A DNA stretch of 64,000 nt. It comes from Ureibacillus aquaedulcis (GTDB taxonomy: Bacteria > Bacillota > Bacilli > Bacillales_A > Planococcaceae). The notes below the pieces were generated by a model, which saw nothing but the letters and a program-made list of their open reading frames with translations, was not told the origin of the DNA and searched no databases. Below are positions 45,523 to 55,485 of the stretch, piece by piece. Where the stretch lies: NCBI RefSeq assembly GCF_030418165.1, contig NZ_JAUHTQ010000013.1, positions 1 through 64,000 on the forward strand, given 5' to 3'. The translations under genes were made by a program, and so were the position numbers. Position 1 is the stretch's first letter. Each line of letters starts with the position of its first letter.

Positions 45523-46365
45523 TTAAACTTCACCTACACCCTCCCCAACCAGTGATGCAGATTGATTAGTTAAGTATTTTTTTATAGATTGAATAGTTTC
45601 ATCAGGGTCACTCATATGCGGGCAGTGACCGATAGCATTCATATGTGTTAGTGTACTGTTTGGCATTTTCTTTTTTAGATACTCGCCAACTTCCTTGGGT
45701 GCAATGATATCATCGGAGCACTGAAGAATAAGGGACGGTACAGGCGCTTTTGCGAGATGCGGGCGACTATCGGTAAAGAAACATGCCCTTGCAAAGGTAT
45801 TTACAATCAAAGGATCAGTAGAGCAAAAACGATCTTCCAAATTTTTCGCCACATCTGATTGTCTATTATTATTTAGAAGATTAATAGAGAAAGCATTAGC
45901 CCATCCTATATAGTTTTTCTCCATCATGGCTAATAAGCTTTCCAGATCTTCTCTTTCGAAACCACCTTTATACTCAGGAGGATCATTCAAATAACAGGGT
46001 GAAGGTGCAATCATAATCAGCTGTGAAAAATATTCCGGTCTCTGAATAGATGCCAATAAACCAATCATACTACTTACGGAATGCCCGATAAATATTGCGT
46101 CCTCTAATTTCAAGGCTGTGCAAACATCTATGACGTCCTGTACGTAACCAGATAATTCACTATATTTAGCAGGATCGAAAGCTGAAACATTCGAACTTCC
46201 TAAACCAACATAATCAAATAAAATAACTTGGTATTCATCTGCAAAAGCGGGTGCAACATCTTTCCAAACCGTTTGATCACATCCAAAACCAGCCGCGAAA
46301 ATGATTGATTTCTTCCCCTTGCCACTAATATTTACGTGATTTCGCTTAATAGTATCCTGGCTCAA
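45523..46365 (-). CDS. rsbQ: Alpha/beta hydrolase RsbQ
   Basis: The 280-residue protein matches B. subtilis RsbQ closely: IFAAGFGCDQTVWKDVAPAF, ILFDYVGLGSSN, PSPCYLNDPPEY and SLILQCSDDIIAP. The triad Ser96 (GHSVSS), Asp219 (SDDI) and His247 (IGHCPHMS) sits at the same numbers as reported for RsbQ. It hydrolyses a small, still unknown ligand and activates RsbP. It starts with TTG after AGGAGAGG. No rsbV, rsbW or sigB lies in the window, so that part of the circuit is elsewhere. Confidence 0.92.
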   Translation of the reverse strand: MSQDTIKRNHVNISGKGKKSIIFAAGFGCDQTVWKDVAPAFADEYQVILFDYVGLGSSNVSAFDPAKYSELSGYVQDVIDVCTALKLEDAIFIGHSVSSMIGLLASIQRPEYFSQLIMIAPSPCYLNDPPEYKGGFEREDLESLLAMMEKNYIGWANAFSINLLNNNRQSDVAKNLEDRFCSTDPLIVNTFARACFFTDSRPHLAKAPVPSLILQCSDDIIAPKEVGEYLKKKMPNSTLTHMNAIGHCPHMSDPDETIQSIKKYLTNQSASLVGEGVGEV

Positions 46366-46471
46366 AATTCACCTCTCCTTTCCAATATATTGATTCATAC
46401 CATTATCATATCACTTTTTAGGCCCTTTACTATAATCTAAGCTACTTAATTACCTGACTACCTTTCTAGTT

Positions 46472-46505
46472 AAAAAGAGCGATTGCTCAATTTGAACAAT
46501 CGCTC
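46472..46505 (-). terminator. Terminator of the MarR-MMPL operon
   Basis: Stem GAGCGATTG / CAATCGCTC with a T-tract on the minus strand, about 20 bases after the MMPL stop. Confidence 0.78.
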
Positions 46506-46524
46506 CCATTTCTAGAATATAAAA

Positions 46525-49500
46525 TTAGATTTTATTTTCCTCCTTTGAGACATAAGCTTTTAATGTACCTGGCAGAGCCATCAAAGCCGGAACAAAGAGC
46601 GGCAGCAGGATAAAGCAAAGAACAATCAATCCTGTAATAACTGCTATAGCTAGTTCCGTTAACAGTATTATTCCAGCTGGCATCAATGTGGCAAAAGTAC
46701 CGCCAAGTATAATTACTGCAGAAATGATAACGCCGCCGGTATGCTTGGAAGCCAATACAATTGCTTCTTTTGGAGAAAGCTCCGGGTATTCCTTGAAGCG
46801 CATCATCAAGAAAATACTATAATCTACTCCCAGGGCAACAATGATGATAAAGGAGAAGAATGGGACAAAGGAAGAAATTCCATCGTACCCCAATAGATTC
46901 AGGAAAATAAAATTAATGATGAACATCGCTGTATAATATGCCCCAACAAGGGAAGCCGTAATAAATACCGGCGTCCAGAATGAACGAATCACCAGGAATA
47001 AAACAAGCAGCACGCCAATAATTACAATTACCGTTGTTCTACTTAAATCTCTCGATAATACATCGTTCATATCATTCGTTGTCGCACTTGTTCCTACCGT
47101 ACCACTTTCTGCACCCGAAAGAACTGAACCTTTCAATCCGGCTGCAAGTGTATCGTTGATTGTATTGATTGTTGCCAAGGCAGCGTCGGAATAAGGATCA
47201 TCCTTCAAAACAACCGTCATCTTTGTAATTTTACGGTCTTCGGACATAAATGCGTCCAACGATTTCTTAAATTCCTCATTTGTTAATGCTTCCTGTGGAA
47301 TGAAAAAGGTTTTGTTCGTATTGAGCTGAGTCAAATAGCCATTTGTCTGCTCCAGTCCATCCGAAATTCCTTCTAGCCCATTATTGACATCTGTTAATTT
47401 TTCTCCAAATTCACCGAATCCATTAAGTCCTGCAACTAGCTGCTGCTGACCGGCCTTTATTTCACCAAGCCCGGTATTTACTGTATTCATATTCGCTACA
47501 ATTGTGTCAATTCCTGAAGATGCTTGTCCAAGTCCATCTTTTAACTTATCCAAGCCGGCCACCATTTGAGATAGACCATTGTTCATGTTTGCCAAATTTT
47601 CGTTCGCTGCAGCAAAACCTGCAGTGACTGTATTATAATTTTCATTTAATGCGGCTATACCCTCTGGCGTAATTTGAATTAAAGATGATGAAAGCCCATC
47701 AATCGTTTGTTTTAACGCCAGGAAATTTTCATCACTACCAGACTCTGCATAACTGCTCCCTAATGCCTCTATCATGGATTGCATTTGTGCAAGTGCACTT
47801 TTAACTCCCAATAGAGCGTTTGCTGCCTCTTGATAATGAGTACCCATTTCAGAGTACCCGTCCTGCATTTTTCCATAACTTTCGGCTAGTGTCCCTACCC
47901 CATCACTCATAGTAGAGAGATTTGTTTCAATTGCTGCCAACCCGTTATAGATGGTTTGTGGATTATTCGTTCCATCCTCGATTCCAGCTTGGATTTGTTG
48001 CAGTCCGTTTGTTAAGGCTGTCATCCCGTCCTGAAGTTTTGCAGTTCCATCGACCATTTGGGTCACCTCGGAAAAGTCTGCAGATTGCAGTCCTTCTTGA
48101 GCTTCCGCCAATCCATCATAGATTTGGTCAACCCCATCTTGCGTTTGGGAAAGTCCATCAGTAACACTTCCCATTTGACTATCGACATAAAAGTCTGGAA
48201 TTTCCTTGCCTTGAGGCTGAGTGACCGATGAAACCATCTTCACTCCTTCCAGCTCATTCAACTGTTCTGTAATGTTATCAATAACAGCAAGAGATTCATT
48301 GTTATCAAGTGCTTCATCGTTTTCAATAACTACGGTAGCAGGCATCGCTTGACCTTTCCCAAAGTGCTCGGCTACGAGATTAATCGCTTTCGATGAAGGA
48401 TAATTATCTCCAAGTTCACCGACCGTATCGAAATTAAGTTTTTCTTCATGAAGGATGATCATCGGTGCAATGATTGCAAGAATGATGATTGTAACAAGAA
48501 TCGGGTGCTTTGTACCAAAGGAAGAAGTTTTCTCCCAGAACTTGTTATCCTTATGGCCTCCAACATTTTTAGATGGCCAGAAAATTTTCTTTCCTAGTAC
48601 TTTCATGACGAAAGGTGTTAATGTCAAGATTTCCAGCAGCAGTATAGTTACTCCAATCACAACAACTACACCTGATTTATAGATTGGCGATTCTGAGAAA
48701 ACTAGGGCCAGGAAAGCAATGAATACTGTGAGAATACTATAGGCAATCGTTTTACCCGCTGTTTTATACGTATTAATGATAGAGTCATCCACTGAGTGGC
48801 CATGCGCCAATTCTTCCTTGAATCGATTAAATATTAGGATGTTATAATCTGTACCGATTCCGAAAAGAATCAGGACCAACAGCATCTGTGTAAGACTCGT
48901 TATTGGGAAACCAGCTTTATCTATTAATTGAGCGGCAATTCCCATTGAAACAAGGTAAGAAAAAGCCACCGTTATAAGTGATATGAATGGTGTAACAACT
49001 GATCTAAAGGCGATGATAAGTACTATTAAAATAAATACAACTGTCAATGCAGCACTTTTCTCAACACCTGCCTGGGATGCTTTTAAATAGTCATTATTAA
49101 TAAAATCTTCCCCACTAAGGTAGTAGTCGACAGGAACATCTTCCAGTTTTCTTTCAAATTGTTCTTTAATGTCGTCGATTTCTCGCCCTTTTTTATCAAG
49201 TTTATAGCTCACCATCAGGGTTGTGCCATCTTCAGAGAATAAAGAGCTTTTTGCATCCGGCATACTGAACGGGTCAATCATCTGAGTAACGCCTAGTTCC
49301 GTGCTGTTATTACGGATAGATTCAACAGCCTCCCCAATCTGCTGCACGTCCTCATCCGATATTTTATGTTCATCGTAAAAAACAATTAGATTATCCGTAC
49401 CTTTAGTGGTATCCATCTTCTCCAAGATATCTCCTGCAATGACAGATGGACTTGCACTGCTTGTCCCTTCTTGTCCCTGTTGGCGCAATATCGCATTGAT

Positions 49501-49584
49501 ATCAGGCTGAATAACTGTCAGCACGATTGTTGCAATAAGCCAAATTGCAAAAACGGCCCAGCGTCCTTTTATAATAGTTTTCAA
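46525..49584 (-). CDS. MMPL/RND-family membrane transporter (YdgH-like)
   Basis: The 1019-residue protein has two halves, each with a lead helix and a group of about five helices (about 170-345 and 845-1000), containing the MMPL motifs FGIGTDYNILIFNRFKEEL and VALGVDYSIFLMMRFKEYP. Between them is an extracellular region (about 385-830) made mostly of heptad-like repeats GLxxLxxGL, predicted as a long coiled coil. MMPL proteins export lipids or drugs. It starts with TTG after GGAGG and follows the MarR gene, an arrangement also known as ydgG-ydgH in B. subtilis. Confidence 0.88.
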   Translation of the reverse strand: MKTIIKGRWAVFAIWLIATIVLTVIQPDINAILRQQGQEGTSSASPSVIAGDILEKMDTTKGTDNLIVFYDEHKISDEDVQQIGEAVESIRNNSTELGVTQMIDPFSMPDAKSSLFSEDGTTLMVSYKLDKKGREIDDIKEQFERKLEDVPVDYYLSGEDFINNDYLKASQAGVEKSAALTVVFILIVLIIAFRSVVTPFISLITVAFSYLVSMGIAAQLIDKAGFPITSLTQMLLVLILFGIGTDYNILIFNRFKEELAHGHSVDDSIINTYKTAGKTIAYSILTVFIAFLALVFSESPIYKSGVVVVIGVTILLLEILTLTPFVMKVLGKKIFWPSKNVGGHKDNKFWEKTSSFGTKHPILVTIIILAIIAPMIILHEEKLNFDTVGELGDNYPSSKAINLVAEHFGKGQAMPATVVIENDEALDNNESLAVIDNITEQLNELEGVKMVSSVTQPQGKEIPDFYVDSQMGSVTDGLSQTQDGVDQIYDGLAEAQEGLQSADFSEVTQMVDGTAKLQDGMTALTNGLQQIQAGIEDGTNNPQTIYNGLAAIETNLSTMSDGVGTLAESYGKMQDGYSEMGTHYQEAANALLGVKSALAQMQSMIEALGSSYAESGSDENFLALKQTIDGLSSSLIQITPEGIAALNENYNTVTAGFAAANENLANMNNGLSQMVAGLDKLKDGLGQASSGIDTIVANMNTVNTGLGEIKAGQQQLVAGLNGFGEFGEKLTDVNNGLEGISDGLEQTNGYLTQLNTNKTFFIPQEALTNEEFKKSLDAFMSEDRKITKMTVVLKDDPYSDAALATINTINDTLAAGLKGSVLSGAESGTVGTSATTNDMNDVLSRDLSRTTVIVIIGVLLVLFLVIRSFWTPVFITASLVGAYYTAMFIINFIFLNLLGYDGISSFVPFFSFIIIVALGVDYSIFLMMRFKEYPELSPKEAIVLASKHTGGVIISAVIILGGTFATLMPAGIILLTELAIAVITGLIVLCFILLPLFVPALMALPGTLKAYVSKEENKI

Positions 49585-49611
49585 TTTGTATCCTCCATTT
49601 TTGTCCGTATG

Positions 49612-50115
49612 TTATTTTCCGCTTTTGTCCTTTTCGGAGAAGTACAAAATGTCGATGAAATCATAGTTGTCCATTCCTTCAGCAATCATTTTTTCTTTAA
49701 CCGCCGAAACTAATAATTTCATCCCTTTCTCCACTATTTCTTGTTCGCCGGGACTTAAAAGATCTATTGCCCCAACCAATGACTGGTTTGCCAGTTCAGT
49801 TATACTCTCGTCAATCTTTTCAACCAATCTGGCAGTTAATGAAATATCCACTAGACGTTTATCTTTTTGGTTTGGCTTTTTCTCCAGCAATTCTTTGGCA
49901 ATCAGCCTTTCAACAATATCCGAAACCGTACTTTGGGTCATCTTCAAATTTTGAGAGAGTTGCTTGATGCTAACGGTTTTATGGGCATATACATCGGCGA
50001 TTACTCTTATTTGTGGAATCGTGACTCCATGTTCTTCCGCTGTTTTTTGTAGACTCTTCATCGTATAGCGATGGATAAAATCAATTGATTCCCCAATAAA
50101 TTTTGCTCTATTCAA
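49612..50115 (-). CDS. MarR-family transcriptional regulator (YdgG-like)
   Basis: The 167-residue protein has the winged helix of MarR: VTIPQIRVIADVYAHKTVSIKQLSQNLKMTQSTVSDIVERLIAKELL, followed by the wing NQKDKRLVDISLTA. It starts with TTG after GGGAGG. It leads a two-gene unit with the MMPL transporter and probably represses it until a lipophilic or antibiotic ligand binds. An 11-bp inverted repeat in front is the likely operator. Confidence 0.88.
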   Translation of the reverse strand: MNRAKFIGESIDFIHRYTMKSLQKTAEEHGVTIPQIRVIADVYAHKTVSIKQLSQNLKMTQSTVSDIVERLIAKELLEKKPNQKDKRLVDISLTARLVEKIDESITELANQSLVGAIDLLSPGEQEIVEKGMKLLVSAVKEKMIAEGMDNYDFIDILYFSEKDKSGK

Positions 50116-50130
50116 TTTCTATTCCTCCCG

Positions 50131-50170
50131 AAAATAAATCGCATCCGATACATCGTGTACGATTTATTTT
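50131..50170. promoter_or_regulatory. Candidate MarR operator: nested inverted repeats
   Basis: AAAATAAATCG at 50131-50141 is perfectly inverted as CGATTTATTTT at 50160-50170, and inside the right arm ATCGTGTACGAT (50152-50163) is itself a perfect palindrome. It covers the region just upstream of the marR start codon, where a repressor would block the promoter. Confidence 0.65.
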
Positions 50171-50259
50171 ATTTTTATAAGTTTCCTTTGTCAATAGAGC
50201 ATAAGAATTTTTGGCTTGTTTTTAACTTGTGGATAGAGCTGCACAATCCTGTTCAATTG

Positions 50260-50296
50260 AAAAAAGGCAATACCCCTATAGGGATATTGCCTTTTT
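50260..50296 (-). terminator. Terminator of the symporter gene
   Basis: Stem AAAAAGGCAATACCC / GGGATATTGCCTTTTT with a short loop. Confidence 0.8.
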
Positions 50297-50366
50297 GAAT
50301 AAAATTAGTTTCTTCCTTGGACCGTTTATTCTTGAATCTTTGCTTTAAGTAATTATTTCGAATATC

Positions 50367-51842
50367 CTAGTTATCTTGTTGCGTAAATAATTGGGCCATA
50401 ATCGGGTTGGATTGACGATTGATTTTCTTAACAAAAAGCGGATTTAGAAGAACAAGAACCAGGACATTTGCCAATAGGCCCCAGAAACCTTCGTAAATAC
50501 CGAAAGTCATCCCGGTTCCGGATACAGTAAACGTAACAACTAACCCAACGATCAATCCAATTATCGTTGCCTGTTTCGTTTGTTTTCTCCAGAACAAGCT
50601 AAAGACAATGGCCGGGAAGATTTGAACCATTCCGGATACCCCCAGAAGTTGAAGAGAAACAAGGGCTGTCGGGAACAACATTCCGAATATCAAGGCCAAC
50701 CCGATAACGACAAATACCATCGATCTTGTAATAAGTGTCAATTTTGCAGGTGCAACCTTCGGATTAATAAAATCACGGTAAATATTATTGGCAAAAAGAT
50801 TGGATGCACCGATTGCCATGATGGAACATGGAATAAGCGAAGCAAGTGCAATCGTGGCATAGGCGAGTCCTTGAACCACCCCGCCGTAAGACACTTGAAT
50901 TAAATTTAATAAGGCAAAACGAGGATCGCTGCCCTCCGGCAATACATGAAATGCAGCAAACCCTAGAAATACAACAAGAATCAACACAATATTATATAGT
51001 GGCAGATAGATAGCATTTTTTCGAAGTGTATCAGCGTTTTTCGCCGTTAGTACACCTGTAGCACCATGAGCCCACATAAATAACGCCAATCCGGATACGA
51101 GTGAAGCAGTTAGGAACCAAGGGATCCCTTTTGGTCCAGTCGTCGGGATTGTTAGAAGTTCGGGAGATTCCACCACAATTTTATTAATCATGGATCCCCA
51201 ACCGCCAAAATGGATCATCGGAATAGATACTACAAGGAACAACATAATAACCCAGATTAAAATATCTTTAATAATAGCCGTGTAGGTTGGTCCTTTGATT
51301 CCACTAAAGAATGTATAAAGTGCAACCAATAGAAACGAAATGATTACAACTACTTGAATATTAATATAACCTGTACCAGCTACTCTTAATGTATCTTGTA
51401 TACCTGCCAGCTGTAAATCAATATACGGAATAAGCATTAATACACCAACAATGGCTATAAGAAGGGACAAAAATTTACTATCAAATCTTCCTTTCGCATA
51501 ATCGGCAAGGGTAGTAAACTTAAATTCCTTCGAAACCTTCCACAACTTCGGTAAATAGAAGTAAGAAATAAAGAAAGCTATAATAGTATAAGGAATAGCA
51601 AAGAAAGCAAGACTTCCACCTGTATAGGCTGTACTCGTTAGCCCAAGGAATGTATAGGCTGTATATAAGTCAGCACCTACCAAAAGCCACACGAGCAAAG
51701 GTCCAAATTTCCTTCCGCCTACGGACCATTCTTCTACCGAACTCCTGCTTGACTTATCTCTTCCTGCTATAAATCCAATTAATACAACTGTAAGTACGAT
51801 AAAACTTGTGACCAACAAAGCTGTTAGATTCCCCTGCATCAT
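50367..51842 (-). CDS. Sodium:solute symporter (SSS family, YhjB/YodF-like)
   Basis: The 491-residue protein has about 13 helices and SSS motifs: SVGGRKFGPLLVWLLVGADLYTAYTFLG in the second helix region, GLALFMWAHGATGVLTAKNADTLRKNAI and LIPCSIMAIGASNLFANNIYRD. Its substrate is probably a small organic acid or amino acid. The next gene upstream encodes its DUF3311 partner, overlapping by four bases, as in the yhjC-yhjB pair of B. subtilis. Confidence 0.87.
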   Translation of the reverse strand: MMQGNLTALLVTSFIVLTVVLIGFIAGRDKSSRSSVEEWSVGGRKFGPLLVWLLVGADLYTAYTFLGLTSTAYTGGSLAFFAIPYTIIAFFISYFYLPKLWKVSKEFKFTTLADYAKGRFDSKFLSLLIAIVGVLMLIPYIDLQLAGIQDTLRVAGTGYINIQVVVIISFLLVALYTFFSGIKGPTYTAIIKDILIWVIMLFLVVSIPMIHFGGWGSMINKIVVESPELLTIPTTGPKGIPWFLTASLVSGLALFMWAHGATGVLTAKNADTLRKNAIYLPLYNIVLILVVFLGFAAFHVLPEGSDPRFALLNLIQVSYGGVVQGLAYATIALASLIPCSIMAIGASNLFANNIYRDFINPKVAPAKLTLITRSMVFVVIGLALIFGMLFPTALVSLQLLGVSGMVQIFPAIVFSLFWRKQTKQATIIGLIVGLVVTFTVSGTGMTFGIYEGFWGLLANVLVLVLLNPLFVKKINRQSNPIMAQLFTQQDN

Positions 51843-52039
51843 TCAATGCTCCCTTCCGATTTTTGTAATCGATAAATGATATATGTACATATTGGTACAA
51901 TAATCATGCCCAGGAATAGCCAAAAGTGGAAAAATGGCAACCCCAGAATAATAGGGTGAATTCGATTAACAAAAGGTATGGCTCCCAGCATCATAACAAA
52001 AGGTAAAGCTGCTAAAATCGCTATGATCAATCTTCTCAT
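51839..52039 (-). CDS. DUF3311 small membrane protein, partner of the symporter
   Basis: The 66-residue protein has two helices and the family pattern AILAALPFVMMLGAIPFVNRIHPIILGLPFFHFWLFLG; the helices turn at GLPFFHFW, the best conserved motif. DUF3311 genes nearly always precede a sodium:solute symporter and are thought to be an accessory subunit. The start overlaps the symporter by ATGA; GGGAGG-like purines lie ahead. Confidence 0.85.
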   Translation of the reverse strand: MRRLIIAILAALPFVMMLGAIPFVNRIHPIILGLPFFHFWLFLGMIIVPICTYIIYRLQKSEGSIE

Positions 52040-52248
52040 TATATATTTTCCTCCCTTTAATTGATGAAATAGTATAATATATTAAAATAGTTTGAATTTA
52101 ATAATAATATCATAAAGCTGACGTAAAACAAGGAGATTTTCAATAAAAAGGAAACATAGGATATCAAACATGATTCTTACGCCATTATGTTAGCCTTAAT
52201 TTCTCTTAAGTTTCTTATAAATTACTGTTTTCGTTGATATAAAATAAG

Positions 52249-52283
52249 AAAAGGCAAACTCCCAAAATGGAAGGTTGCCTTCT
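52249..52283 (-). terminator. Terminator of the ABC exporter operon
   Basis: Stem AAGGCAAC / GTTGCCTT with a 15-base loop, T-rich on the minus strand. A hairpin with the same stem sequence recurs at 62502. Confidence 0.72.
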
Positions 52284-52341
52284 AATAAAATGTTCTAATT
52301 TATATAAGTTGAGGTATTGTTTCTTATATTTAAAAAATATT

Positions 52342-54678
52342 CTATTCTGTTATTAGACTGTACGCAGAAATTTTCTTTATTCTTAAGGAAACCAACATCG
52401 AAACAATGTACGCCAAAAGAATGATTCCTACACAAAACATTACAATAATTGGGTAATGGATAATGAAATCCAAACGTTTAACCCCAGCACTTGAAAGCAG
52501 CACGGACAGCATAGGATTAGTGAAGAGTAATCCTAACATGCCGCCAATACCAACACCTATAACAACTACAGGCAGAAAACTGATGGAGATTTGAGTCATC
52601 AACTGAATTGTTGAGTACCCTATTGCTTTCAATACGCCAAACTCTTTTCTCCGCTTTGTAATCATCGTTTTAATGACTAAATATAAAATCATTACGACAA
52701 CCAGCACATTAATCGTCAAAACCATCACCATGATTGCAAATACTGCAGCTGTATACATGCTTGTCTGACTTTCAATATTTTCATCGATATCTAATGTTTC
52801 AATTATTGAATTCCCGTACTGTTCCTGGACATTCTGAATAAAATCCTTGTTCGATACTCCGTCCAAATATACATAAAGTGTCGTACCTTTATAGTTTGAT
52901 TGTATCTGTTGAATACCTTCCATTGTTAATGAACCAATCTGGCCGGAATTACCAATTGACTGACTAAGGCCCGTTACTAGAAAACTAGCTGTTTCATTTC
53001 CATATTCCACCTCAACCGTGTCGCCAATCCCCTTATTGATATGATTTGATATTATCCAGGAGATCGATATTTCATTTTCGTGCTTTGGCTGGCGACCTTC
53101 ATACACGACATTATTCTCCAGCTGGTCGTAGTGATCCGTCACATTTGTGTAGATATTTTGATCATCCACTCTCGTCTCGATTGTGTCGAATATATTCACT
53201 TTCCTAACATACTCCATTTGTTCAATACTGTTCATCAACTCTCTAGTGTCTGCATCCGGCTTAACCGCTATATAGACATTTGCCGGTTCAGATCCGAATA
53301 AATCAACAAATGCGGATTTGTCTGATGCAATGTTGTAATATAGCACAACCGAGAAAACTGTGGCAAAAGTCAACGCCATCACAATTAAACTAATCATTAT
53401 ATTTTGTTTAGAATTCGCAAGCATTGACTTAATAGCAAGCAGAAAATGAAGACCACCTTTCGCTCTTGCCAAAGGAATATGATTTTTTCTGAAACTGTGG
53501 GTTTGAATACCACCACGAAGTGCGGCAACAGGCAGAATTTTTCGCACACGAAAGGCAGATGCCAACGTTACGATGACAACACTAATCGTCACAAATAGAA
53601 TACTGATCAAGTTAACACCCATATCGAGGTCTTGTGTCCATATCAATCCGGATATGGTTGAAATAACACGCCCAATATACGGCATGAGTGCATAGGACAG
53701 TGCTATACCGATTACACTCGCACAAAGGGCAATAAGAGTATACTGAAGAATAATTGATGAAAGAATTTGCCCACTTGTATAACCAATCGATTTTAATACC
53801 CCGATATTGGCCATGCCATCTTCAATATTATTGGAAACACGGAATTTAATAACTATGAGTGAAACAAGTACGATAATTGCTGAAAAGGCTACTAATATCG
53901 TCGCTATGATATTGATAGTCAATGTGTTTACACTTTCAACCATTTCAATATTTATACCAAAAATGTAAGGTGTATCTTCCTCTCCTTGAGATTTCCTTAC
54001 ATCTTGGATGAAATCATTTTCCAATTCCGCAGAGTTTGCACTGTCTTTCATCACCGCAGAAAGACTTATCCATTTGGAATGGTCTTCTAGTTCAGCTGCT
54101 AGTGATTGATAAGAATTTTCCGGCAGCATAAATTTCATGACACCAATATTATTTGTACCCATCATGGTTGTTTCGAAGAATCCTGCAACACGATATTCAT
54201 AATCCTTGTCTTGTAATGTGATCGTGAAGTCATCACCTAATTCGTAACCTCCAACCGTTTTAAAGCTGTAGGGAACAAAAATATCATTGGGGCTCGATGC
54301 ATCTAATTTTTCTACTAACTTAAGCGTTCCAATAGTCCGATTAGCATCGGCATTATACATAACCGCACTGTTCGTTAGCTCACCATTGCCGAATTTATAA
54401 TTAGCTAGGTTCATATGGATAATCTCTTCTGTTTCCGTCTCTTTTACTCCAGGATAGTTCGCCAAATATTCTTCATGAGTCGAATTATAATTTGCTTGAT
54501 TCATCACTATGGTCACATGGGGATCTTTTAATTGTTCCGCTTTTTGGTCAAAAAACATATTTAGTTGAGTAATGACCATGAGACCAATATTAAGAAGCAG
54601 CGCAGCAACTAAAATGAATGTATATAAAGAAACGGTAGCAGATTTACTTTTTCTTATATTGGCCATGGCCAGGTTCAT
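52342..54678 (-). CDS. FtsX-like ABC transporter permease
   Basis: The 778-residue permease has two FtsX units: a lead helix at about 18-38, a large outside domain, and three helices with GVLKSIGYTSGQILSSII; the second unit begins near 430 with LLAIKSMLANSKQNIMI and ends with FGVLKAIGYSTIQLMTQI and three more helices. This is the MacB/LolCE-like type VII architecture that moves peptides, lipids or antibiotics. The ATG at 54678 lies 10 bases after the ATPase stop, after AGGGTGAG; a longer frame from 54762 overlaps the ATPase and is rejected. Confidence 0.87.
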   Translation of the reverse strand: MNLAMANIRKSKSATVSLYTFILVAALLLNIGLMVITQLNMFFDQKAEQLKDPHVTIVMNQANYNSTHEEYLANYPGVKETETEEIIHMNLANYKFGNGELTNSAVMYNADANRTIGTLKLVEKLDASSPNDIFVPYSFKTVGGYELGDDFTITLQDKDYEYRVAGFFETTMMGTNNIGVMKFMLPENSYQSLAAELEDHSKWISLSAVMKDSANSAELENDFIQDVRKSQGEEDTPYIFGINIEMVESVNTLTINIIATILVAFSAIIVLVSLIVIKFRVSNNIEDGMANIGVLKSIGYTSGQILSSIILQYTLIALCASVIGIALSYALMPYIGRVISTISGLIWTQDLDMGVNLISILFVTISVVIVTLASAFRVRKILPVAALRGGIQTHSFRKNHIPLARAKGGLHFLLAIKSMLANSKQNIMISLIVMALTFATVFSVVLYYNIASDKSAFVDLFGSEPANVYIAVKPDADTRELMNSIEQMEYVRKVNIFDTIETRVDDQNIYTNVTDHYDQLENNVVYEGRQPKHENEISISWIISNHINKGIGDTVEVEYGNETASFLVTGLSQSIGNSGQIGSLTMEGIQQIQSNYKGTTLYVYLDGVSNKDFIQNVQEQYGNSIIETLDIDENIESQTSMYTAAVFAIMVMVLTINVLVVVMILYLVIKTMITKRRKEFGVLKAIGYSTIQLMTQISISFLPVVVIGVGIGGMLGLLFTNPMLSVLLSSAGVKRLDFIIHYPIIVMFCVGIILLAYIVSMLVSLRIKKISAYSLITE

Positions 54679-54688
54679 GATTCTCACC

Positions 54689-55450
54689 CTACCACCCCAT
54701 TTCTGCCAGGAAAGTCTTGAGCTCTTCATGCCGTTCTGCATTCTTTTGCTCACTGTAACCACCTAACTGCAAATCTCCACAAATAACACCATCTCGTAAA
54801 TATAAAATTCGATTCCCGCGTATTGCTGTTTTGATGTCATGTGTGACCATGACGATACTCTGCCCTTTTCGATTTACATCTGTTAACACATCTAACACAC
54901 TATCACTGGATGCAGAGTTCAGTGCTCCGGTTGGTTCATCTGCAAAAAGAATTCTTGGACTATTAATCAACGCACGAACAATTCCAACTCGTTGAGCCTC
55001 ACCACCGGAAAGCTGAGTCGGAAATTTGGACCATGCCTTTTCATCGATTCCTACTTGCATTAACATTTCTTTGGCTTTGTGTATTGTTTGGCGCCTATTT
55101 TTATTTCCTAAAAGTCCGCTTGCCAGTACATTGTCGAGCACGCTCATATTGTCTAGTAGATGAATTTGTTGAAAGACAAAGCCACAGTTGTTTCTTCTGA
55201 ATATCGCTAGTTGATCGTTATTTAATCGGGACAGGTTTTTGCCGGCAAAATCGATTTCACCCAATGTTGGTTTATCCATACCGCTCATTGCATAAAGCAG
55301 AGTGGATTTCCCTGATCCCGAACTGCCCATTATGATCGTGAAATCCCCTTCTTGCAAACTAATATCCAGATTTTTCAACACATGCTGTTGAATTCCCCCA
55401 CTCGAAAAGGTTTTACATAACTTTTCCGTTTTTATAATTGTCATTGTCAT
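54689..55450 (-). CDS. ABC transporter ATP-binding protein (MacB/LolD type)
   Basis: The 253-residue ATPase has Walker A GSSGSGKST, Q-loop VFQQIHLL, signature LSGGEAQRVGIVRAL, Walker B LFADEPTGALN and MVTHD. The AEPTGAL pattern (here DEPTGALN) and size place it with the MacB/LolD/BceA group. It pairs with the FtsX-like permease. It may be controlled by the two-component system encoded just upstream; a terminator separates them. Confidence 0.9.
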   Translation of the reverse strand: MTMTIIKTEKLCKTFSSGGIQQHVLKNLDISLQEGDFTIIMGSSGSGKSTLLYAMSGMDKPTLGEIDFAGKNLSRLNNDQLAIFRRNNCGFVFQQIHLLDNMSVLDNVLASGLLGNKNRRQTIHKAKEMLMQVGIDEKAWSKFPTQLSGGEAQRVGIVRALINSPRILFADEPTGALNSASSDSVLDVLTDVNRKGQSIVMVTHDIKTAIRGNRILYLRDGVICGDLQLGGYSEQKNAERHEELKTFLAEMGW

Positions 55451-55485
55451 GTTCTTTCAGCACTCTCCCTTATTTCAACTCATAG

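Noticed and set aside
47340-48180. Possible inserted repeat in the MMPL gene
   Set aside because: The repetition is at protein level (heptads in the ectodomain); there are no direct DNA repeats that suggest duplication or a mobile element.
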